DNA of 64,000 bases, taken from the NCBI RefSeq assembly GCF_026151205.1, contig NC_087072.1, forward strand, positions 10,888,169 through 10,952,168. Direction: 5' to 3'. Both the position numbers and the translations under genes were made by a program. The notes below the pieces were generated by a model. The model saw only the letters and a program-made list of their open reading frames with translations. It did no database searches and was not told the origin of the DNA. The DNA is from Bolinopsis microptera. Its lineage: Eukaryota; Ctenophora; Tentaculata; Lobata; Bolinopsidae. Below are positions 51,613 to 61,404 of this stretch, piece by piece (within the stretch, counting starts at the first letter, position 1; each line of letters begins with the position of its first letter).

Positions 51613-52622
51613 CTGAAACAAGTAACGATGAGTAAAGGTTTAAAGCTTTTATATTATGAACACTTATGTATTTTGTTTTTGTTGGAATTTTGTTCAAGTT
51701 AAATTATATGAATGCGTAATTATTATTTTTCATTGACAAACCAGGGCAAGGTGACAGTGATCCATAGTCTTTCCATTTTCCGGTATCTATTTATATTTGT
51801 GTTATATACTGTATAATATTGATTAGTAAAGGTTCAACTTGCTAGAAACAATAACTTGAACACCTGAAGTGGATTAGGTGATACAAAATAAATAATTGCT
51901 TTTAATAATTGCTGTTAATAACACTGTCGATTGCTGTTAAAAGACTGCCTCGTTATTGTATGAATTAAAAACTATATCAATGATTCAAAGTGTTGTTTAA
52001 CGGCATCGTTAGATTATAATCATGATAACGATTATCTAACTGTTTGTTATAATTCATTGAAAAACAGTGATAAAGTCTGTAAGTCTACTGATGACTGAAA
52101 TATCTTACATTCACGAGTCACCAGGTAAACGTTTAGAGCCCAGGAACCTCCCCTTCCATCTTCGCAGTTAGTTGCTCTTCCATATTTCTTGTAGGTTTCA
52201 TGAGCATCTTCGGCTGTAAAACACTCCTTGTCGTTTTGAATTGCGAACACTGAATAGCCCACTTCCTTGGCGAATTTGTAACATTTTTCTATTGGATTGT
52301 CGTAGTTTCTTTTGCCGCCAGCTATTGCTCTGGTTTTTTTGTCTTTCCAGCAGCCCAAGTTACAATTTCCTGGTTAATTGGTTAGAGTTTTTTTGTTGTT
52401 GCTAGAATTTAATTAACATTTATGATTTAGGATGTGCTATAATACGAGCAATTGATATACGATAATGTGTGTTTGTTACGTCTTGGTTTGAGTATGGATA
52501 AGGTCTTGATGGAGCTATCCCCTGCTATTCAAACACATTATTATGATAGCAAGGTACTCACCAGCTAGGGTAGGCCCTATGATCACCAGGACCACTATCG
52601 TCACTAGAGTCATCTTCATCAT
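41688..52622 (-). CDS. gene D: signal-WSC-like-58 TSR gene, disrupted
   Basis: 52562-52622 encodes a signal peptide ([20 protein letters not shown]), 52109-52369 a WSC-like module ([16 protein letters not shown]), 51742-51786 the 15-residue linker and 41688-51612 one giant TSR exon, with phase-1 joins as in gene C. Units read [19 protein letters not shown] and SQSRTRTC, and most keep the CSxTCG O-fucosylation motif. The TSR frame meets a TAA at 49538-49540, created by a 7-base insertion after about 12 units. In the shifted frame that continues the TSRs there are stops at 46267-46269 (Glu to TAG), 44599-44601 (Cys to TGA) and 43873-43875 (TAG). No sushi exon follows. Either it makes a 12-TSR protein, or it is decaying, or some lesions are assembly errors in the array; a pseudogene is my best reading for the distal part. 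Confidence 0.7.
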
Positions 52623-52919
52623 TGTCATTATTAAAAGCAAGACTTGTGGTCAGGCTTTCATAACTGATTAAATTCAGATCAATCAAATGAATGTTACGGA
52701 AAACTCGATATTAAAACAACTGTAAACTTTACTCCAACAGAAAGAACGATTGCAAAGGTTAACTATACAAAATGTCCGTGACAATATTCATCAGAGAGTT
52801 ACAACACTTAAAATAAGTAGAACTTTGTTACTTGATTTTATACTGATAGAATGAAAGTAAAAGCTTGATAACATGCACCTTACTGGATACTTAACCAGTA
52901 AGTTAAATGCAACTACCAA

Positions 52920-54183
52920 ATAATTAAATAATTATGTAATCTATCTCAAAAGTATCAGACTTAGCAGGTACGTGTTTAACTCGCTCACTACCGTAGCTGT
53001 GAAGGTTTATAATTCGTCATTATAAACATTTTGAGTTTTGACCCTACACAATTCAGAACAACTACGAATTTGCTCAACAGTACGCGCAACAGGCCACGGA
53101 ACTTGAAATTGACGTAATACAATGGCCAGAATATTTGAGGTCGAAGAATAATATATAATATGAGCCACAGTAACTGTTCCATTTCAATAATAGAATATAA
53201 AAATATAGCTGACATCTTGTTACAACTTTGCAACTGACTCAAGCTTCGGTTGTGGTAATTACAGTTGATAATTCAAAATACTATAATATTGGGTATATTA
53301 CGAAATTTGGCTATTCAAAATTCAGCATGGCATGTCTAATCACTAAACAAATTCTTACGTATAACGATTTCTTCAGAAGGTGTCACGTTGTAGAGGAAGT
53401 ATCTGTCCTAATGCTACCACTGCACGTGTGATGTGATAATAACTATTTGAATTTCTGATTTTTTCCTGCGAAAATTTTGATGTTTAAACACTTTTCATTC
53501 ATTACAGCAGATCACGATTATGACAATGGAGAAAAAATGAGAAAATTTCACGTTTTCAGCTTGAAATTATTACTTCTCTTGGGTTGATGTGTAAGCAGTC
53601 TTTATAGCTAAAGGAGTTTCCAACCTATTCTATGTAATAATTACAGCTACGGCTTGAAACTTTGAAACAACCGCTCTACTTTCAAATGAAGGCTACATTT
53701 AACGTTACATGTGGTCCCTCTGATACAGGGTTAACAGGCCTTTATCTTGATGATCTCCCATCTCGTTTATTTCTCATACAGGGTAAAAACATCGAAAGAG
53801 TTGAGAACTGCTTGCTCGCAAGCACAAACTTATATTATGAGCTAGAAGTAGCCTATTTGTTTCTGGCAATTTACCCAAGAACCTGTTTAGTTAGAATTCG
53901 AATTTATTCACCCGAATATAATTTAATTATAATGACAAATTTAAAATAATATTATTAGTACTTTGTATAATAAATAATACTATATATATTCAATGATTTA
54001 TGGTTTAAAATTAAAACAGTAAAATTAAATCAAATTCTCAAATTGCGATTATTGAAAATTGCATCACACATTTAAAAAATCGTTGAATAATATTGAAAAT
54101 ATTTGCAAAACGAATAATTACGAACATATCATCAGTTTCTTTAAAATTACTATATTTAACGTTTAATCGATAAATATCAGAAG
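52920..54183. other. segmental duplication, copy 2
   Basis: Counterpart of 33370-34620. It sits upstream of gene D as copy 1 sits upstream of gene C, so the duplicated unit included gene plus flank. No gene is supported. Confidence 0.7.
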
Positions 54184-54480
54184 ATATTTTTTCAGTCAGT
54201 GGGGTCAATAGCCTTAAAGCAGGGAGTTAGCCCGTGTCTGTGCTACACAGTGCTTCCCTCTTCTCAGAGTCCATGAACACGTAGTCAAACTGGCCCCCCC
54301 CCCCCTCCTTGCAGTTCACCGTTATCTTGTAGTTGTAGGAATTCGGAATGTCTACCTTGGTTAGCACTGCAATTGTACGGAACTTTAAAGATATTGGATA
54401 AAACGAGAGTCCAACTTTTGTGACTGGAATAACACATCTGTGAACTTAAGTGAACAATTTCAGGAAAATGCATGCAGATA
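54184..54480 (-). pseudogene. dead copy of the unknown 3' exon at 34.6 kb
   Basis: It matches 34622-34880 (NSYNYKITVNCKEGG, FDYVFMDSEKREALC) but has an expanded C run near 54296 and lost about 17 bases near 54232, which shift the frame. Beyond about 54525 similarity ends at a hairpin element. Confidence 0.65.
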
Positions 54481-54525
54481 GGAATGTCTCAAGGAATATG
54501 AAAACTGTCCATGTCAGAAACAAAA

Positions 54526-54735
54526 TGTATTCTTGTGTAAATTTGTATTGATCCCGTTTGATGCGTCAAGGAAAAATGCTCTTATCAGGAAAGGAATTTA
54601 CTCAACGTTTCAATGTTACAACAGATCACGAATACTATGTTGTAACATTGAAACGTTGAGTAAATTCCTTTCCTGATAAGAGCATTTTTCCTTGTCGCAT
54701 CAAACGGGATCAATACAAATTAACACAAGAATACA
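54526..54735. repeat. 210-bp hairpin element
   Basis: Inverted arms of about 97 bases (TGTATTCTTGTG...; core AAATGCTCTTATCAGGAAAG) surround a short centre with AGATCACGAATACTAT. Arms differ by a few indels. It looks like a foldback MITE. Confidence 0.85.
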
Positions 54736-55223
54736 TTGCAACCATGCGACTCATGTCTCATAAACAACACTCCAATCCGGATTTTACATCCGTCTATCGT
54801 GACTTTCAAGGAGGTTGATTTTTATTTTTAAAGTATTGCATGATTCTTCCCCAATCATTTAAATGTTAATTGGTATGAAAAGGCATATGTTAATTGATGT
54901 ACATACGGAGTTAAAAAGTTCCGCAAATATCAAGCTATGGCTGGCTCAAATTCAGTCCACGCTGCCATCACGCAGCCGCCGAAGAGCGAGTAAGGGCTCC
55001 ACACTGCCGGCGGATCATCTGACGCCGGCGCCCATGTCTGGTGTTATCAATAATATGTGCTTGTGTACGATTTAATTGTTGGTTTATTCGGTTCAAAAGC
55101 AAATTCCCATTTGTTTTGAACTGAAGATACCGACACAAAAAGATAACGAATAAAATTATGGATTAAAGAGATATGAACAATATGTATATAAGATATTTCT
55201 AGAGCCTTACATGCAATACTTAC
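54736..55223. other. intergenic with a GC-rich patch
   Basis: 54940-55040 is much richer in G+C and CpG than its surroundings (CGCAGCCGCCGAAGAGCG, TGCCGGCGGATCATCTGACG). A plus-strand frame (54863-55075) spans it, but no family is recognised. It may be a fragment of foreign or transposon origin. Confidence 0.35.
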
Positions 55224-57642
55224 TTGTTTTCATACATTTAGGAGGGTCTGCTGTTTCTCTACCAACTACTTCATAGCTCGTTCCGTTAATACATGTCATA
55301 GACCGTGTTCCTAAGTTGTTATATCTAGGTTTACAGCTCACTCTGATCACTTCTGCTGCTTCAACAGGAAACTGTGTAACTGTTACAGCGTGTTCCCAGG
55401 TTGAATCTAGTCCCGTACAACCTGAATGAGTGATGAAAGTTTAAAACTCTCTTTTTGTTTACAATTAAAAACAATGTACTATGTTTGTTACAATTCAGTT
55501 TGAGTCTGGACAAGTTTATATTTTCAGTCTGATGGGGTTATCCCCCTTATGTAGTAGACTTCAACGTGAAATTTAAAATTAAGTTAGAATTTTACAAATA
55601 CTTGGGCAAGAGTGAGTATTGCAATTCCGCGATTCTCTGTCATCTCCGTCACATTGAGTCCCGCTGTGAGCAGGAGCAGGATTTGTGCAGGTTCTGGTTC
55701 GTGTTTGGGTTCCTGGTCCACATTCTGTAGAGCACAATGACCAGTCTCCATAGCCACTCCATCCGCCATTAACCGGGCAGTCTTTAGTTTTGCATGACTT
55801 AGTCTCAATGCTTTCTCCCTGACAATCTGCTCCACCGTGAGCAGGAGCAAGATTCGCGCAGGTTATATTGTTTAGTGTTTGGGTTCCTGGTCCACATTCC
55901 TTAGAGCACTCTGACCACTCTCCATAGCTGCTCCATCCGCCTATAATCGAACTGTTTTTTACTATTTTTCTTTTAGTCAATAATTGTTAGGGTATACTGT
56001 TCTCACGTGTAAAATGGCCAGCAACATGACAGTTCGGAATATGAACGAATATAATGCTTGATACTTAAAAGTATAGTAAGAGTTTTGATGGGTCCAGTAA
56101 TGGAGATTAACTAATTTCCTTATACAATTAGAACCACCAGACTTCAGCTTCATTACAAAGGTATATAAGTATATGCTACATATTTACTTAGTGAGATAGT
56201 GGAAGATAGATAGGTGCATTTTCTAAATATTACATCTTTTCATATAATACAGAATACCTTTTGTTCCTTCTTATGTCCTTAATATTCATAAAGTTTAATT
56301 AATGAAAGTACCTGTTTGATAGCATATTTCGCTAGGACACTTGATGTAGTTGTCACCAACACAGCACTTACTGTCTCTCCGAAGCACACTACCATCACAT
56401 TGTGTACCATCAGGAGCATTGTCCTTCTCCATGTTAGATTGACAGCAGTATTGCCCGTTGTTGTAAACGTAGGGGTGGAAAGGAGGGCATGTATCTGGAA
56501 ATTATGAAATTTTATAATTCCCACATTAAATTTTGAAGCCGCAAACTTTTTAAGTTCGTACACTAATTGTGCCCCACAGTTCTGAGAGCATACCTTACCA
56601 GACTTTATTTGAACGGTCATTAATTGGACGCTGGAGGCCCCAGTGTTAATTTAATGTCCGTTCAAATAAAATCAAAGTCCGTTGAATTTTTTCCCCAAAA
56701 GTATTCCACTACGAAGGACTTGACTACTTTTTAATTTCGGTCAATTTCAATTTCTATACTATTATATTACTATTATATATATTATAGATCGGAACTTACT
56801 TTTATCAGGTCTACAGAATTGTAATACTAATTCTGCTTCATCATCAATCCAAATTTTCTCTCCATTTACAAAGTCAAATTCTTTTCTTTCGTCTACTTGA
56901 ACACTGATCTGTAAAGTGTTGCAGTTTAATTTGTATTATGATAACTTATTATAGCACGTGTTTTTTCGTAAGTTTTAGGAGCAAAACCTTATGTTATGAC
57001 TCTCCAACGCCATCTAAAGTACAACATTATTAAAATTCCGCTCATACAACAATCCATAAAAACAGAGTTTTTCGATGTCAGAGCGATGTCATGAATGAAA
57101 TTATGAATAAATACAGACAAGTCCAATGTAACAAAATCTAGGTTCAGTGGAATTTGGTCGAGCCAGTCTAATTTAAAATGGCATAAGTAAGAAAGAAGAG
57201 TTTACTGTATGAATGAGCCACCCATCAGTTCCATCCATTCTGATGGAAATACACTGGAATTCCCCGATGTCAGCATTGTCACTAAAGGTCCAAATATCTG
57301 TGTCGCCAGAGTTTCTATCATTCCCCGGGTTATCAGTCACGTGCTCTCCTGTATGTCCTGTTGTTCCGATGATTTTGTAGAAGAATTTCGAATTAGTTCC
57401 AGAGTTGGATTCAGTTGAGGTCAAAATCGTCACCTTGTATTTAGCTGGAGAAACTTGTTTCAAACTTATTATTTTATTTGTTAGCACCGATTTGTCCCGA
57501 AAGCATTATATTACCATCTATCATTCTATCAAAGTATCAAAGTATCAACAATGACAATCTGTAGAAACAGTTTGTAGCAGAGTTACTCACCCGCCAGTAG
57601 TGGTGAAATGATCGCTAAAAGCAAAACAGTAGATGTTATCAT
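55224..57642 (-). CDS. gene E: secreted PLAT/Cys-rich/2 TSR/sushi protein
   Basis: Exons 57592-57642 (signal peptide MITSTVLLLAIISPLLA), 57206-57444 (PLAT-like: KYKVTILTSTESNSGT, GDTDIWTFSDNADIGEF, DGTDGWLI), 56800-56908 (PLAT extension, WIDDEAELVLQFCRPDK), 56312-56494 (Cys-rich: CPPFHPYVYNNGQYCCQSN, CCVGDNYIKCPSEIC), about 55602-55961 (two TSRs, CSKECGPGTQT and [16 protein letters not shown]) and 55224-55421 (sushi) join in frame. The 5' border of the TSR exon has a weak acceptor (AAAAATAG), chosen because it keeps phase 1. The layout equals gene A without the bulb lectin exons. Probably a secreted recognition or matrix protein; ligand unknown. Confidence 0.8.
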
Positions 57643-59097
57643 GATCGTAGTCTTGTTCGCATCCTGCTTAATCGAATTAATTGATAATTAATTGATGATG
57701 CCTTGCGCACGTCCGGGATAGCTTGGTATTAGAATTATATTATCTGAGTTTGTAGTCATAAATATCAAATCTGCTCCACAAGCACATCTGAACTGATTGG
57801 ATCTATTTAATCGGTTTTTACGTATCAAACTGACTACTGAGCCTGGAGGGGGATATTTAAAACATATAAGTGATACGAAATGATTTTATTAGCAGGAGCT
57901 TTCAAAAGACTACTGAGCGATAAGCTGGCTGGGACACAATATGAGGGCAAGATAGGGTTCCTCGCTGCCCCTCTGTGTTAGTATAAACTGTCATTGAAAG
58001 CAAAGCTAGCTCCCAATGCTCCAGACTGGTTTCTGAAAATATCTACATAATTGTAGAGAAGAGTGTGCTCGAACGACGAACGTAGGATACTCGCTATAAG
58101 ATGGCTTTGTGGCATTGTCCCATACCATCGTTCGCAAAGTATATGTTAAATTATTCAAATCCTTATAGAACCTTTCCCATTACTCCATTAGATATGATAG
58201 GTTCAATGTAAACGTGTGCTGAATTATTCAGTTGGGAGGCACCTATCTCATCATCTCTCGCCTACTTGACGTTCTCACCCTGGTTTCATTCTCTGTCTTT
58301 TGAATAAAAGAAATGTTCACATATTACATAAGTCAGCCTACTGATGAAATATGATAAACGATCAGGTAAGGAACTACTGTGACTTGCTCAAGGCTTGTGT
58401 ACAGCAAATTACTAATACTAAGTTTAAAATTGTGTTATCGAAGGACAGAATACCAGATACCATATATACCAGTAGGTGTAAAAGAGTATTCCCCTGAGAA
58501 AAAGAATGTTACAGATGATCTGAAGAGGTGAAGAGATAATGTTAGTGTATAAGTGTAGGTTTAGGGTTATTTGGACAACATCTCCGGACTGTAAGTTTAA
58601 CTACATAGTGCTGTTTAACATCATTTATTATTATCATTTAATCTTAAAATTCTCCGTTCATCCTTTCGGGAGCTACACAAGATAAACTAAATTTTGTGGT
58701 TTACATTTTCCAGTTGTTTTTGAATAAATATAACTTAAATGAATTGAAGTTTTGGCGTGATTACTGATCAAATGAAATAATGAATAATGCAACAAAAATT
58801 AACAACAGAACGAAATTCAATGAAATAATTTAAATGAAGAGTGTCTTCGGCGTCCTAAATTTACAGAAAGACTAATTTACTGGTACTAAATGTTCACACA
58901 ATAGTTTTGTAAAATTGCTGGCGTAGTTCAAGAGGTATAATTCTGAAAATGGTTGTTGACGTAATATTTGACCGGTACATTAGGACCATCTTAACATGAT
59001 ATAATTTCCCCAAAATTACCAAATATTTTCGAGGAATTTTTAAAATGTATCATAATCTTACTTATATAATTCACAGAATTATCTTTGTACAATGTAC
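57643..59097. other. intergenic, no gene seen
   Basis: It contains a further copy of the GATACCAGTAGGTG-type block at 58450-58560, here upstream of gene E rather than downstream. It also has A+T-rich sequence without a supported exon. Confidence 0.5.
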
Positions 59098-59300
59098 AAT
59101 GTACGTTTGTACGACCGCCCACGTGCAAATTAGACGAGAAATAGGTAGTTGCATAGTAACCATATTACGTTTTGTTTAGTGCGAGCAACATTTTAATTCG
59201 CTGTATCTTCGGTTGTGTAGGATGTTTTTTGACGCGATTTAATCTGACTGCCAAAGAATACTATTAGGTTCCTCCCTGTGGCCACGGGTTTTCTAGTATT
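59098..59300 (-). repeat. dispersed repeat, copy 2 (inverted)
   Basis: Inverted relative of 13383-13690, sharing the GTACGACCGCCCACGTGCAAAT and CCACGGGTTTTCTAGTA blocks and the CTGTATCTTCGGTTG block. Middle parts have diverged. Confidence 0.6.
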
Positions 59301-59316
59301 GTATAAATAAGCATTA

Positions 59317-60291
59317 TCATATTTTAAGCATGATAAATTTCTCTGTGGATTCTATCATCACCTCGTCGAGGTCCAAATCAGAGCATATTCTCAAAAAGTT
59401 TTCCATTTCTTTAAAATCTAAGTTTTCTTCACTTAGTGCTGGTACAAACTTTCTGGCCTTTTTCAGAAATTCCATTTTATGCATATTTTCTTTTCCTGAG
59501 TTTTTTACGAGTTCTTTCGATAAAATCAAGCATATCTCCCAATTACCTTCGTTCGTTTTACCAGGCATTTGATGAAGATTTGTATCTTTGGTAAGTCTTG
59601 CGTAAAATTCAATCCTGTCAGCTTCAAAAATAACACCCGGACTGTCTTTTTCTATCGAATCTTGAAAGGGAATGTTGTCTATTATGTTTAAATCACCGAA
59701 CTGCTTCTCCACGTGCTCGCAAACAGCTATCTCGATTTGTCTAGTGATGGTTCCCTCCATTAGGCTGGCAACAGCTGAGTATATGCTATTATGTAAGTCT
59801 AGATCAAATGAGCGGAAAGTAACACTGCACGCCTTGCTGACGGCTGCCAGTTGCCCCTCTGCTAAGTTATCTACTCCTGCTGTCACTTCGAGCATTAGCG
59901 ACATCTTCATGGTGATCTTTCCGTTGACCCAGAAAATGAATGCCTTAACTTCATAGTCCCCCTCAACAACAGACGAACTAATGTTCTGACTCACTTTTAA
60001 TCCGACTCCTGGAACGATCTGTATTTCCGGACGTTTCAATGTCATTTCCGAGACTTGCAGATCCGTTACTTTGTAGCTGCTGGACGAGATATCAAGGAAT
60101 TTTATTGCGCCCTTGTTCGTCAACTTTTCCTCGAATACCCTCATCTTCTTGTGAAGCACATCTTCCAGCTTCTTGACACCACTTTGGTTGATGATTATTT
60201 TTAATGATGGTAGCACCGCTTCTTGTTGACACTCCGTCGTGATAAAATGTAAACTAGCGAGCGTTAAAAACACAAAAACCAACGGCATCAT
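59317..60291 (-). CDS. intronless BPI/LBP-like secreted lipid-binding protein
   Basis: This is a single frame of 324 residues. It starts with a signal peptide (MMPLVFVFLTLASLHFITT) and follows the N-terminal barrel of the BPI/LBP/PLTP/CETP family: an amphipathic first helix region (GVKKLEDVLHKKM, about 39-51), the PGVGLKVSQNISSSVVEGDY stretch near 94-113, and two Cys at 155 and 191, spaced 36 apart as in the conserved BPI disulfide (about 40). Vertebrate members bind lipopolysaccharide or carry lipids and have two barrels over about 480 residues. Here the second barrel is short or absent, so the product is a one-barrel or truncated form. No intron is seen, whereas BPI genes usually have many, which suggests a retrocopy. 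It lies between genes E and F on the same strand. Confidence 0.7.
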   Translation of the reverse strand: MMPLVFVFLTLASLHFITTECQQEAVLPSLKIIINQSGVKKLEDVLHKKMRVFEEKLTNKGAIKFLDISSSSYKVTDLQVSEMTLKRPEIQIVPGVGLKVSQNISSSVVEGDYEVKAFIFWVNGKITMKMSLMLEVTAGVDNLAEGQLAAVSKACSVTFRSFDLDLHNSIYSAVASLMEGTITRQIEIAVCEHVEKQFGDLNIIDNIPFQDSIEKDSPGVIFEADRIEFYARLTKDTNLHQMPGKTNEGNWEICLILSKELVKNSGKENMHKMEFLKKARKFVPALSEENLDFKEMENFLRICSDLDLDEVMIESTEKFIMLKI

Positions 60292-60299
60292 CGTCAGGA

Positions 60300-61404
60300 C
60301 TTGGAAAACTAATACATTAATATGTCGTTGATAACAAAGTGAACCTTGAAACTTTGTGTGTGATTTCTCTCACAAAGCATTTTGATGATGGACGTATAGT
60401 TATAAGTGTAGTATACCGCATCAAACGACGGTTAGAGAAAGGTTATACTCTGTGTTCATACATTAGTGTATTTATTGTATTTTGACCGATGATCTCACAA
60501 TTGCAAAAAACCGGGTAAATTCTTGCACCTAAAAGTAAATGATTGATTTGGCGTTGATTTTATATATTTTTCATTTCCAACTTTACCAAAGCTGACTGTT
60601 CACTGTAGGAACCAGGCAATAAACTCACGTTTTGCAAGATTACATTTGAATTTTATATAATTTTATTTAGGATAATAATATTATAGTGAATACATCACTC
60701 TGTTTGTAACATATCAGTACATTGTGCAAGAAATAAGGACGGATTTAAAATTTGGAAGCATGTAGGTCGTAGGACACACAAGGGTAGATATTAGAAGAGT
60801 TAAAACTACGCTTTGGGGCAGTAAAATATAGAGAACTGTTTAGATAGGTTTGTGGTACACGTGATGGTAGGACTGGTTATCAGAGTGGACAAGTTAGCAG
60901 GATAATTAGATCACCATTATATAAATAATCATGGCGAGTAGTAAAACTCCAATTCAACGACTCGGCACTCCTATCAAACTGGAAAACCCAGCCCAATCGC
61001 GAACAAAATGTGGCTTTTACCACTCTACGTGTTGAACAGATCTTTGTGCCCGAGCCTTTCGTCCGTTACATAGTGCATAACATGAATTCTGGGAATTTGA
61101 GATGAAGGATAGCAGGAAATGAAGGTGGTAGTACCTGGTGTTTATAAAGTTCTTAGCTGAAAGGGTAACTATAAAAAGTATCGCTCTTAGTTTCCTTTCA
61201 TCTCTGATCAAATCTGTTTCAATCTTATGCAGAACTGGGCAACGCGTTTCAAATAAATGATTTTCCAACAATTAATTCTTTCGTGAAACTTTAAGATCAA
61301 TACAAAACAGTGCCTTAATCTGCCTTGCATTGACCTCAAATCAAGGAACATGACGTTATTGTTTATAAAATAATACCCTATATTTTAGCTATAAAGTTTC
61401 TTAC
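60300..61404. other. intergenic between BPI-like gene and gene F
   Basis: A 3' exon of gene F is expected here if its GTAAGA donor is used, but none stands out. Apart from the weak plus-strand frame at 60931 nothing was recognised. Confidence 0.4.
60931..61035 (+). CDS. possible first exon, unknown gene
   Basis: A plus-strand ATG opens a 34-residue frame (MASSKTPIQRLGTPIKLENP...) with basic, proline-containing composition unlike chance frames nearby. No clear donor or following exon was identified. Confidence 0.2.
   Translation: MASSKTPIQRLGTPIKLENPAQSRTKCGFYHSTC

Noticed and set aside
54863-55075. Plus-strand 70-codon frame over the GC-rich patch
   Set aside because: No splice context, domain or homologous copy is visible; composition alone is not enough to call a gene.
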